Positions 19,762-27,734 of a stretch of DNA of 64,000 bases are shown piece after piece. A program made the position numbers and the translations under genes. The notes below the pieces were generated by a model that did not search any database, was not told the origin of the DNA, and saw nothing but the letters and a program-made list of their open reading frames with translations. The stretch lies in contig NZ_JAGGRI010000013.1 of assembly GCF_018612875.1 (NCBI RefSeq), forward strand, positions 468 through 64,467. Reading direction: 5' to 3'. The stretch comes from Lysobacter sp. ISL-50 (GTDB taxonomy: Bacteria > Pseudomonadota > Gammaproteobacteria > Xanthomonadales > Xanthomonadaceae). Within the stretch, counting starts at the first letter, position 1. Each line of letters begins with the position of its first letter.

Positions 19762-20262
19762 TTACCAGACTTCCAGTTCGTAAATCCGCGTGGCCGGATC
19801 GGCCGGGTCCTGCGCGGGCTGGCTCACGTCCAGGCGCACGTAGCGCGCCCGCACCGGTGCGATGCGGTGCGTGCTGACGCCTTCGACGTTGTCGTCGATC
19901 TTCACCACCTGCCGCCACGTCGCGCCGTCGCTCGACACCGACAGGGCGAAGGCGCGGGTGTTCATCGAGGCCGGTTCCGCGCCGGCCTGCGCGTGCTTGA
20001 CCGTGAAGCCGTGCAGCGTGCGCAGCGATTGCAGATCCACCTGCAGCCACGCCGGCCGCTCCAGCGAGCAGAACTTGTCGTGGGTCTTGCTGGCGAGCAA
20101 GCCGTTGACCGCTTTCTGCGCTTCCTCGCCGGGCTTGCAGATCGCCGAGCCCGTGGTAGGACGGTGCAAGGCCACGTTGACCCGCGCCGGCTCCAAGGCC
20201 TGCGCCGACCACCCCAGCAAAACCAGACTCACCGCCACGCCCCACCCGCACCAACGATTCAT
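19762..20262 (-). CDS. Secreted F5/8 type C (discoidin/CBM32-like) protein
   Basis: A 166-residue exported protein: signal peptide (NRWCGWGVAVSLVLLGWSAQA) followed by one discoidin-like beta-barrel. Family traits are NVALHRPTTGSAICK, AVNGLLASKTHDKFCS, WLQVDLQSLRTLHGFTVKH and ARYVRLDVS. Such domains bind sugars or lipids. The start at 20262 is fixed by an ATGA overlap with the stop of the upstream desaturase-like gene, implying translational coupling and a shared function at the envelope, perhaps binding the modified lipid. Ligand unknown. Confidence 0.85.
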   Translation of the reverse strand: MNRWCGWGVAVSLVLLGWSAQALEPARVNVALHRPTTGSAICKPGEEAQKAVNGLLASKTHDKFCSLERPAWLQVDLQSLRTLHGFTVKHAQAGAEPASMNTRAFALSVSSDGATWRQVVKIDDNVEGVSTHRIAPVRARYVRLDVSQPAQDPADPATRIYELEVW

Positions 20263-21254
20263 ACCGATGCCCTTTGCTGCGCCAACCACGCACGCTTGCT
20301 CGCCTCAGCCGTCTTGTGGTCGCCGTCGTGGCTCCACCCCGGCGGCATCAGCAGATACAACAACTTGTTCTTCAGTCCCGGCGCCTTGGCGATATCGCGG
20401 CCCAAGGCGTGGAACTCGCCCAGGTAGGCGTCGAGAAAACTGCCGGGCTTCATCGGCCGGGTGATGCCGTATTCGATGCGCACGTCTTCGCGCTGCGGCT
20501 GATAGGTGCGAAACACGCGGTCCCAGACGTTGAGCAGATTGCAGAAATTGGTGTCCATGTAGACCACGTTGCGCGCGTGATGCACGCGGTGATGCGCGGG
20601 CGTGAGGATGATCCGGTGCAGGAATCCCAGGCGTCCGTCCTTGAGCGCGTGTTCGCCCAGATGGATGAACTGCCCCCACAGGCCGTCGATGAACATGATC
20701 AGCAGCAACAGCGGCGGCTCGACGCCGGCCAGGATGCAGATGCTGGTGCGGATCAGGTCCGCGTACGGCGCTTCCAGGAACAAGTGCGCGTAGTTGACGG
20801 ACAGATTCATCGCCACCGGCGCGTGATGGGTCGAATGCAGGCACCACAGCAGCCGCACCTTGTGCGCGAGGTAGTGGTAGACGAAGTGCGCGAACTCCCA
20901 GACCAGATAGCCGTAGATCAGCCCCGGCACGCCGATGCCGACCTGGAACGGCGCATACGGCTGCAACAGGCCGATACATAGCGTGACCACGCCGAAGGTC
21001 AGGAAGGCCGAGATCAGCCGGTTGGCCAGCATGGTCAGGAACGGGAGCTTGTAGTCCTCGAGCTTGAACTGGCGATGGGCGATGGTGCGCAGCAGCTCAT
21101 AGACCAGCAGGACCGGGATCACCGGATACAGCAGCGCCGCCGCGCCGTCGGCGCTGAGCAGGGCCCGGTAGCCGCGCTCGGCCAACAGCTCCAGCAATGC
21201 GCCCAGGCCGAAAAAGCCGACCAACTCCTGCTGGACATGCCCCCACCACTGCAT
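20259..21254 (-). CDS. Sterol desaturase/fatty acid hydroxylase-family membrane protein
   Basis: A 331-residue multi-span membrane protein of the di-iron fatty acid hydroxylase superfamily. The three histidine clusters are intact: HYLAH at 127-131, HSTHH at 140-144 and HHRVHH at 221-226. Members hydroxylate or desaturate lipids using O2; the exact substrate is unclear in bacteria. It is first in a two-gene unit with the discoidin-domain protein, joined by a 4-base ATGA overlap. Confidence 0.88.
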   Translation of the reverse strand: MQWWGHVQQELVGFFGLGALLELLAERGYRALLSADGAAALLYPVIPVLLVYELLRTIAHRQFKLEDYKLPFLTMLANRLISAFLTFGVVTLCIGLLQPYAPFQVGIGVPGLIYGYLVWEFAHFVYHYLAHKVRLLWCLHSTHHAPVAMNLSVNYAHLFLEAPYADLIRTSICILAGVEPPLLLLIMFIDGLWGQFIHLGEHALKDGRLGFLHRIILTPAHHRVHHARNVVYMDTNFCNLLNVWDRVFRTYQPQREDVRIEYGITRPMKPGSFLDAYLGEFHALGRDIAKAPGLKNKLLYLLMPPGWSHDGDHKTAEASKRAWLAQQRASV

Positions 21255-21588
21255 CGCCGCTCCCGGATTTATATCGATCTAAATCGAGGATAGACAGCCG
21301 GGACGGCCGCCGGCAAGCAAGCGGTCGCGCGGGCGTTGGACGGCGGGTTTGCGTTTTTTGGACGCCTCCCAGGGTGGCGTCGGACTACGGCGCTCGACCG
21401 CGCGTTTCGCCGCCGATCGCAGCATGAAGACCGGGCTTTGCCGCCGATTGGACGTTTACGCGCCGGCCGGGGCCGCTCCAGTCCGCCCGTCCCCGCGTGC
21501 TGCAATGCAACAGCCGGCCGCGTAGAATGGCGCACCCCTTTCTTTCATCCGGCCCGCACCTGCGCGGGCCTCAGCAGTCGGAGCACAC
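21255..21588. other. Intergenic region between desaturase and ppa
   Basis: 334 bases without a convincing gene. It must contain divergent promoters for the desaturase-like gene and ppa. No repeats of the families seen elsewhere are visible here. Confidence 0.5.
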
Positions 21589-22137
21589 ATGGGTCTGGAC
21601 CTCGTTCCCACCGGCAAGAACCCGCCGCACGAGCTCAACGTCATCATCGAAATCCCGAAGGACGCCGAGCCGGTCAAGTACGAGGTCGACAAGGCCTCCG
21701 GCGCGATCTTCGTCGACCGCATCCTCTCGACCCCGATGCGCTACCCCTGCAATTACGGCTACGTCCCGCACACCGTCTGCGGCGACGGCGACCCGGCCGA
21801 CGTGCTGGTGGTGCTGCCGCTGCCGCTGATCCCCGGCTCGGTGATCCGCTGCCGCCCGGTCGGCGTGCTGCGCATGGTCGATGAGGCCGGCGGCGACGAA
21901 AAGATCCTGGCCGTGCCGGTGGACAAGGTCTTCGCCGGTTACAGCCACATCAACGACATCGACCAGGTCAGCCCGCACTGGCTCGAGCGCATCGGCCACT
22001 TCTTCGAGCACTACAAGGACCTGGAGAAGGGCAAGTGGGTGAAGCTCGACGGTTGGGGCAACGCCGAGGAAGCCAAGAAGATCCTGGTGGAGTCGATCGA
22101 GCGCTACGCGGCCGAGGCCGACAAGCCGAATTTCTGA
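21589..22137 (+). CDS. ppa: Soluble inorganic pyrophosphatase (family I)
   Basis: Hydrolyses cytosolic PPi to two phosphates, pulling biosynthetic reactions forward. A 182-residue enzyme with the family I metal-site signature DGDPADVLV at 66-74 and conserved YPCNYGYVPHT just before it. It ends in a strong terminator and is monocistronic. Its presence matters because this locus also has PPi-using PFK and an H+-pumping PPase, which would compete for the same PPi pool. Confidence 0.96.
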   Translation: MGLDLVPTGKNPPHELNVIIEIPKDAEPVKYEVDKASGAIFVDRILSTPMRYPCNYGYVPHTVCGDGDPADVLVVLPLPLIPGSVIRCRPVGVLRMVDEAGGDEKILAVPVDKVFAGYSHINDIDQVSPHWLERIGHFFEHYKDLEKGKWVKLDGWGNAEEAKKILVESIERYAAEADKPNF

Positions 22138-22166
22138 TCGATTCGCCGCATCGCACGACCGGATGC

Positions 22167-22200
22167 AAAAGGGCCGCCCCGATGGGCGGCCTTTTTTTTC
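22167..22200 (+). terminator. Intrinsic terminator after ppa
   Basis: A GC-rich stem (GGGCCGCC / GGGCGGCC) with a short loop, followed by a run of eight T. Confidence 0.92.
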
Positions 22201-22385
22201 GCCGCGCGCCGACTGCTGCGCGGCTTGGGCGTCTTGCGAATTGCGACCGATCTCACGGTCGAACGTCGAAGGCACTTTCTGTCCACATCGTATGGGTAGG
22301 GAGACCGCGAGTGGGCGGCGTTACAACTACTGCCCCTCTCCCGCTTCGATGGGGCTATCGGCTAACCCACCGCACTCAGGAATTC

Positions 22386-23786
22386 ATGCCCATGATCGCA
22401 AAGACCGCGCTATCGCTTGCCTTGCTCGCCGGATTGTCGGGTTTCACGACTATCGTCTCGGCGGAAGAAATGGGCCCCGCGCCCGTCACCGCGGCGCCCT
22501 CGGCCAAGGCCCTGGGCGGCGTCGAGTTCGCCACCGACAGCAAGTCGAAGGCCATCCGGGCGGTCGATCTGGGCCTGCCGGAACAAGCCGCGTTCGCCGC
22601 GATCAAGGGCCGTCGCGCCGACCAGGTCAAGAACGGCCAGCCGCTCGAGATCGGCTTCGCCCGCAACGTCGGCCGCAGCCGCATCGACTTGGGAGGCCTG
22701 GACTGGGAAACCCTGGCCGACGGTTCGCGCGGCGCGCGCTTCACCCTGACCTCCACCAACGCCGTCGCGCTGCGGGCCGGCCTGCAACTGCGGGCGACCG
22801 GCAAAGCCGCCGCCTCGGCGGTCACCTTCCGCTTCGCCGGCAGCGACGGGCGCGTCTTCGCCCAGGACGGCGGCACGTTCTCCGGCAAGGCGCCGGGTTG
22901 GTCGCCGGTGGTCGCGGGCGACACGATCACCGTCGAAATCGTCCTGGCCGCGGGTCAACGCCCCGACGCTTTCTCGCTGAGCGTGCCGCAGCTGTCGCAT
23001 CTGGACATCGATCCGGCCGGCAGCTCGCGCGAGTTCGCCAAGGCCTCCGGCGTGGGCGCAAGCCAGGCCTGCGAGCAGGACATCGTCTGCCGCGTCACCC
23101 CGAGCGCCAGTTTTCTCGATACGAGCAAGGCGGTGGCGCGGATGGTTTTCACCACCAGCGCGGGGTCCTATCTGTGCTCGGGAACGCTGCTCAACAACAG
23201 CAACTCGCCGAAGCGGAATCTGTTCTGGACCGCGGCGCATTGCATCAGCACGCAGACGGTCGCCGACACGCTGCAGACCTACTGGTTCTTCGACGCCACC
23301 GCTTGCAATAACGACACCGCCAATCCGAGCGCGGTCACCTTGTCCGGCGGCGCCTATCTGCGCCATGCCGACACCACTCGCGACACCTCGCTGCTGGAGC
23401 TGAAGAGCGCGCCGCCGACGGGCGCGTTCTACGCCGGCTGGAACACCGCCGCCATCGCCGCCACCGGAACCTCGATCGAAGGCATCCACCACCCCGCCGG
23501 CGACCTCAAGAAGTACTCGCAGGGCACGGTGAAAGGCTTGTCGACGACGCTCGACGGCAAGACGCCGCTCACCCAGGTGGTTTGGAATGCGGGCGTGACC
23601 GAAGGCGGTTCGTCGGGTTCCGGACTGTTTACCATCAACAGCTCCGGCGACTATCAGCTGCGCGGCGGTCTGTACGGCGGCTACTCGGCGTGCAAGAAAA
23701 AGGGATCGCTGGGCCCGGACAAGCCGGACTCGTACTCGCGCCTGGATGGGGTGTGGTCGAGTATTTCGTCTTACTTCTCGCCTTGA
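22386..23786 (+). CDS. Lysyl-endopeptidase-like secreted serine protease (S1 fold)
   Basis: A 466-residue preproprotease: signal peptide (AKTALSLALLAGLSGFTTIVSA), a propeptide to about residue 222, and a trypsin-fold domain beginning near ASQACEQDIVCRVTP, as in Achromobacter/Lysobacter lysyl endopeptidase. The triad is H285 (TAAHC), D333 (RDTSLLEL) and S410 (EGGSSGSG). Cysteines typical of the family are at C229, C235, C264, C286, C307 and C436. Lys-specificity of the family depends on a pocket Asp that I cannot assign with confidence. AGGA lies four bases before the ATG. It probably acts outside the cell in nutrient release or predation. Confidence 0.87.
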   Translation: MPMIAKTALSLALLAGLSGFTTIVSAEEMGPAPVTAAPSAKALGGVEFATDSKSKAIRAVDLGLPEQAAFAAIKGRRADQVKNGQPLEIGFARNVGRSRIDLGGLDWETLADGSRGARFTLTSTNAVALRAGLQLRATGKAAASAVTFRFAGSDGRVFAQDGGTFSGKAPGWSPVVAGDTITVEIVLAAGQRPDAFSLSVPQLSHLDIDPAGSSREFAKASGVGASQACEQDIVCRVTPSASFLDTSKAVARMVFTTSAGSYLCSGTLLNNSNSPKRNLFWTAAHCISTQTVADTLQTYWFFDATACNNDTANPSAVTLSGGAYLRHADTTRDTSLLELKSAPPTGAFYAGWNTAAIAATGTSIEGIHHPAGDLKKYSQGTVKGLSTTLDGKTPLTQVVWNAGVTEGGSSGSGLFTINSSGDYQLRGGLYGGYSACKKKGSLGPDKPDSYSRLDGVWSSISSYFSP

Positions 23787-23805
23787 TCTTTTCTGTCTGA
23801 ACAAC

Positions 23806-23831
23806 GCCCCCTCCCGGGATCGGGAGGGGGC
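23806..23831 (+). terminator. Strong hairpin after protease gene, no T-run
   Basis: An 11-base-pair stem (GCCCCCTCCCG / CGGGAGGGGGC) with a GGAT loop, 19 bases after the protease stop. There is no U-tract, so it may stabilise the 3' end or act with weak termination. Confidence 0.55.
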
Positions 23832-23921
23832 TATGGGCGCCGCGGTCTTGGCCAGGCGCCGTAGTAAACGGTTTATCCGAGACTGCATGCGGGCAGCGCC
23901 GGCATGCGAATACTCAGCGGC

Positions 23922-24605
23922 TCAATGGCCTTTACCGTTTCCTTTGCCATTTCCCTTGTCGTTTCCGTGTCCCTTTCCGTTGCCGTGCCCCTTTCCATTG
24001 CCACGGAAATCATCGCCCTTCGATCCGCCCTTTCCATGGCCTTTCGACGAAGGACGGTCGTAGCGATCGGAATCGTGCTTGGACCCGCCCGGCCCTTTCG
24101 AATGGCCCTTGCCCTTGCCGGGGCCGTGCTCCGCCCAGTTCACGTGCACGGATTGATCGAGCCGGATCGGATAGCCCCAACGATCGTACGTGGTCACCGC
24201 GCCGCGCTTGAGCGCGTGGAAGGCGGGCGAGCCCGGCTTGATGCCCATGCGTTGCGCGACCGCGCCCCAGCCCTGACCCGGATTGCGATCGTATTCGCGG
24301 ACCACGTTCTGGCAAGGCACGCCGAGCGAGCGCGCCAGCGCGCACGCGTAGTAGACATCGCCCGGCGCCCAACGCCGACGCTGCAACAACTCTTCGACGT
24401 AGGACCGCGGCGCGCCGTAGTAGCCGCTGATCTCATCGACGAAGGGTTCCGGATAACGCCGTCCGTAATCGTTGATCTCGCCCAGGCGCGTATCCACCCA
24501 GACATCGCCGGTGCGTATGTTGTAGCCGACCGTTTGCGCTTGCGCCGTCGCCATCAGGCTCAGGCCAAGCAGCGCAGTGAGCGCGGAGCGCTTTAGAAGT
24601 TTCAT
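23922..24605 (-). CDS. Secreted protein with Lys/Gly/His-rich tail
   Basis: A 227-residue protein with signal peptide (KLLKRSALTALLGLSLMATAQA). Residues about 25-165 form a compact part of unknown family (TGDVWVDTRLGEINDYG, GAPRSYVEELL, APGDVYYACALARSLG). Residues about 166-227 are low-complexity GKGH/GNGKGH repeats with many lysines and histidines, strongly basic and possibly metal-binding. It lies between two protease genes whose families cleave at lysine. Function unknown. Confidence 0.72.
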   Translation of the reverse strand: MKLLKRSALTALLGLSLMATAQAQTVGYNIRTGDVWVDTRLGEINDYGRRYPEPFVDEISGYYGAPRSYVEELLQRRRWAPGDVYYACALARSLGVPCQNVVREYDRNPGQGWGAVAQRMGIKPGSPAFHALKRGAVTTYDRWGYPIRLDQSVHVNWAEHGPGKGKGHSKGPGGSKHDSDRYDRPSSKGHGKGGSKGDDFRGNGKGHGNGKGHGNDKGNGKGNGKGH

Positions 24606-24761
24606 CGTGACACCTCGTCGTGGTGCGTGTGGTCCAGGACATGCGAAAAACCGCGCCGATGCCCGCAGGCGCCCGCGTCCATGCTTGAAGTTCCGCCCCT
24701 GTGTCCGATCTTAGCGCGAAGCGCCGGCCCGGACGGCGACGCCGGACTTGCAAACGCAAAG

Positions 24762-24783
24762 GCCCCGGGTCGCCCCGGGGCCC
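24762..24783 (-). terminator. Hairpin terminating the M35 protease gene
   Basis: A 9-base-pair stem (GGCCCCGGG / CCCGGGGCC) with a four-base loop; read on the minus strand it follows the M35 stop by about 12 bases and is followed by TTTGCGTTTG, a partial T-tract. Confidence 0.65.
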
Positions 24784-24795
24784 GACAGCGACGGT

Positions 24796-25893
24796 TTAGT
24801 TTTGCGAAGGCGTGTTTTCGGCGAAGTACTCGTGACTGTCGGCGTTGTCCAAGGCGCTGGCCGGATCGGTGATCGCCAGATTCTTCGCCCCGGACTGGCC
24901 ATACACGTGATCGTCCGTGCCGGCCACCGCGGTGAAGTGACTGGTCTCGTGGATCAGGGTGCCGGCCTTGGAATCGGTGCCGGTCAGCGGCGCGGTCCAG
25001 AAGGCGCGGCAAACGTAGATCTCGTACGGCTGATTCGGATAGACGTACGCGTAATACTTCTGATTGCAGCCGCAGTTGACCGTGACTTCGCCGTTGCTCT
25101 GATCCAGCGCCGCGTCGATGGCGACGAAGTGCTGGCTCGCCGTCGAATAACGCGCCGAAGTGTAGGCGCCGAACCAGGTCGTGTAGCGCGGGCCGACGCT
25201 AGCGGCGTTGAGGTAACCCTTGGCGTTTTCCGCGTAACCGCGCGCGGCGGTTACCGCGCTGCCGATGCTGTCGATCTGCGTGGCGCTGCAGCTCTTGTAC
25301 GACACGCCGCCCACCACCGAACTGCCGCCGCCGCTCGGCTTGCCTTGCGCGCCGGCGGTCTGGCCCTTGCCGGCGACCCACAGGCTCAACGGCGCGCTCT
25401 TGGCGACCTGCGGCAGGCCGTTGCCTTGACGCAGCATGGTGCCGTCGGACAAGGAGGCGAACTGCAGGGCCGAGTTCAGGGCGACGACGTACTCGCCGCT
25501 TTGGCTGAAGTCGTAGGCCTTGGACAAATCGACGACGCTGCGCAGCGTTTCGCCCGCGCGCAGGATCGCGAAATCCTCCGCCTGCGGCAGGCCGCGCTTG
25601 ATCATCGGGCCCTGATAGGCCACCGCGACGCCGTCGCGGCTGATCTGGAACAGCTTGGATTCGACCAGGCTCGACGGCAATTGCCACTTGGGTACGCGCG
25701 CGGTGTGGCGGCTGGTATTGGTGATGCTGACTTCGACTAGGCCTTGAAAGCCGCCGGCCGGATCGGCCACGGCCATCAGGCCGACGCGCAGCGGACTGGC
25801 GCGGTCAGCCGGTGGCGCGGCCGTGACCGAAGCGAGCGCGCCGGCCAGGACCATGCCGCCCGCGATGGCGGGCATCAGAACGATCTTCTTCAT
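24796..25893 (-). CDS. M35-family (peptidyl-Lys type) secreted metalloprotease
   Basis: A 365-residue preproenzyme of the deuterolysin/aspzincin family. Signal peptide at 1-26, propeptide to about 195, then the catalytic domain with HETSH at 315-319 and GTDDHVYG at 325-332, whose Asp328 is the third zinc ligand. The end ADSHEYFAENTP matches peptidyl-Lys metalloendopeptidases (Lys-N type), which cut before lysine; specificity here is inferred. Start at MKKIVLMP: GAGG sits 8 bases before this ATG and lies inside the longer alternative frame. The subtilisin gene ends about 40 bases after... on the upstream side, so both may be one transcript. Confidence 0.9.
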   Translation of the reverse strand: MKKIVLMPAIAGGMVLAGALASVTAAPPADRASPLRVGLMAVADPAGGFQGLVEVSITNTSRHTARVPKWQLPSSLVESKLFQISRDGVAVAYQGPMIKRGLPQAEDFAILRAGETLRSVVDLSKAYDFSQSGEYVVALNSALQFASLSDGTMLRQGNGLPQVAKSAPLSLWVAGKGQTAGAQGKPSGGGSSVVGGVSYKSCSATQIDSIGSAVTAARGYAENAKGYLNAASVGPRYTTWFGAYTSARYSTASQHFVAIDAALDQSNGEVTVNCGCNQKYYAYVYPNQPYEIYVCRAFWTAPLTGTDSKAGTLIHETSHFTAVAGTDDHVYGQSGAKNLAITDPASALDNADSHEYFAENTPSQN

Positions 25894-25933
25894 CGTGCAA
25901 TCCTCACAATTCAACGAAACGCGAAGTCCAGAC

Positions 25934-27298
25934 TCAGAAGCCGCCGGTATTCAGACGGCCGCCGGACACGGTCTTTCCGCTCAGCGAAGGCGTCGCGATC
26001 GCCGAACTCATGATCGCGCTCTTGATGTCGGCCGCGGTCGCGCCGGGATGCGAGGACGCGTACAGCGCCACCGCTCCGGTGACGTGCGGTGTCGCCATCG
26101 AGGTGCCGTTGTAGCTTGCGTAACTCGGCACGACCTGGCCCTTCGAAGAGACCGGCACCGTCGACCAGATGCCATAGCCCGGCGCGCCGATGTCGATGGT
26201 GGTCGAGCCGTAGCTGTAGATCTGCGAGCCGTCGGACTTCACAGCGGTGACCGAAAGCACGTTCGGGTTCGGATACTCGGCCGGATAGCAGTCCGAAGTC
26301 TCGCAGTTCACGCCCGCATTGCCCGCGGCGACCACGAACAGGATGCCGGCGGTGTTGGCGCGGCCGATGGCGTCCTGCAGCGCCTGCGAGAACGGACCGC
26401 CGCCCCAGGAGTTGTTGGTGGCGACGATGTTCAGGCCATGGCGCGATTTGAGATCGTTGAAGTAGTCGATCGCCTTGACCGCATTGGCGGTGGTGCCGCT
26501 GCGCCGTCCCAGGAACTTGCCGCTGATCAGCTTGACGCCGCTCCAGCACACGCCGGCCACGCCCTGGCCGTTGCCGCCGGCGCCGGCGATGGTGCCGGCG
26601 ACGTGGGTGCCGTGATCGTCGCCCGCGCCGTCGAAGACTTCGTTGTCGTTGCCTTCGAAATCCCAGCCGTGCACGTCATCGACGTAGCCGTTGCCGTCGT
26701 TGTCGATGCCGTCGACCGGATCGTAGGGATTGGTCCACGCGTTCGCGGCCAGATCCGGATGCGAGTACATGTAGCCTTCGTCGATGATGCCCACGACGGT
26801 GTTGCCGCAGTCGGTATGGCCGCCGGCCCACGCCACCGCGGCCTGCGAGCCGTACTGGTTGGCCGGAGTCGAGTTCGAGCCGTACATGCCCCACAACGAG
26901 CCGTTGGTGTAGTAGGTGTCGTTCGAAGCGGTTTGGTGCTGGTACTGCCAGTTGGGTTCGGCGTATTCGACGTTCGGATTCTGGCTGAGCTCATACAGCG
27001 TCGCCGCCAGATCGCGGCCGGCCGCAACGCGCATCAGCGCCAGTTCGCCGCGCTTGGCGTTGCCGGCGCGAAGCGTCTCCAGCTTCTGCAGACCGAAAGC
27101 CTGCCGCGCGGAGGATTGCTGGACGGCGCTGGTGCCGTCGCGGTACTTGACCAGCAGCTCATCCGCCTGATGAGCGCGGCCGGCCTTGAGCCCGGCGAGG
27201 ACCAGATCCGGACGTCCGCCGGCGACCGCGGCGGAAGAGATACCGAGCGCGGACACGACGGCGCCGCACAACAACGCAACACGAAACGATGACTTCAT
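25934..27298 (-). CDS. Subtilisin-family (S8) secreted serine protease
   Basis: A 454-residue preproprotease. Signal peptide 1-26; I9-like prodomain to about 120 (DELLVKYRDGTSAVQ ... NPNVEYAEPNW); catalytic domain with D173 (GIIDEG), H229 (DDHGTHVAG), oxyanion Asn327 (AAGN) and S400 (NGTSMATPH). An insert rich in Asp/Gly (NPYDPVDGIDNDGNGYVDD) is a probable calcium site. It lies 40 bases upstream of the M35 protease on the same strand, probably cotranscribed. Extracellular, protein degradation or predation. Confidence 0.94.
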   Translation of the reverse strand: MKSSFRVALLCGAVVSALGISSAAVAGGRPDLVLAGLKAGRAHQADELLVKYRDGTSAVQQSSARQAFGLQKLETLRAGNAKRGELALMRVAAGRDLAATLYELSQNPNVEYAEPNWQYQHQTASNDTYYTNGSLWGMYGSNSTPANQYGSQAAVAWAGGHTDCGNTVVGIIDEGYMYSHPDLAANAWTNPYDPVDGIDNDGNGYVDDVHGWDFEGNDNEVFDGAGDDHGTHVAGTIAGAGGNGQGVAGVCWSGVKLISGKFLGRRSGTTANAVKAIDYFNDLKSRHGLNIVATNNSWGGGPFSQALQDAIGRANTAGILFVVAAGNAGVNCETSDCYPAEYPNPNVLSVTAVKSDGSQIYSYGSTTIDIGAPGYGIWSTVPVSSKGQVVPSYASYNGTSMATPHVTGAVALYASSHPGATAADIKSAIMSSAIATPSLSGKTVSGGRLNTGGF

Positions 27299-27477
27299 TG
27301 GCTAGTACCCTTCAGGTATTGGCTCGCGGCAGGCATGGCCGCGCGAAGACTGTATTTGCGAAGTCCGTCACAAACATGCTGCGCTGCGGCATTCGCTGAA
27401 TCCGCTGAATCCGTTCATGCAGGTGTGACTGAACCGCCAGTTTTAAGTTTCAGGGGTAACTGTCTTGGGCGGGCTCT

Positions 27478-27611
27478 CAGTAGCCCTCTCCCGCTTGCGG
27501 GAGAGGGGTTGGGGTGAGGGCCCGGCGATCCTCAGAGCTTTATCGCACCCGCCTTCGCGCCCGCGGCGCTCAGGCCCTCACCCCGGCCCTCTCCCGCAAG
27601 CGGAGAGGGAG
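27478..27611. repeat. Inverted pair of family B hairpin repeats
   Basis: Facing copies of CCCTCTCCCG-N4-CGGGAGAGG with flanking GGGGTGAGGG. Followed at 27643-27672 by tandem CCCAATC units. These occupy most of the gap between the subtilisin and TonB-receptor genes; no coding sequence is visible in 27299-27734. Confidence 0.8.
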
Positions 27612-27673
27612 CGATTCGGACCTCGCCTCGCAACTTCGCTTCGAATCCCCAATCCCCAATCCCAAATCCCGAA

Positions 27674-27707
27674 CACAAAAAACTACGGCCCCTTTCGGGG
27701 CCGTAGT
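27674..27707 (-). terminator. Intrinsic terminator of the TonB receptor gene
   Basis: An 11-base-pair stem (ACTACGGCCCC / GGGGCCGTAGT) with a four-base loop; on the minus strand it is followed by TTTTTTGTG, about 28 bases after the receptor stop. Confidence 0.9.
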
Positions 27708-27734
27708 CGTATTGCGGTACCGCCTGACTTCTTA

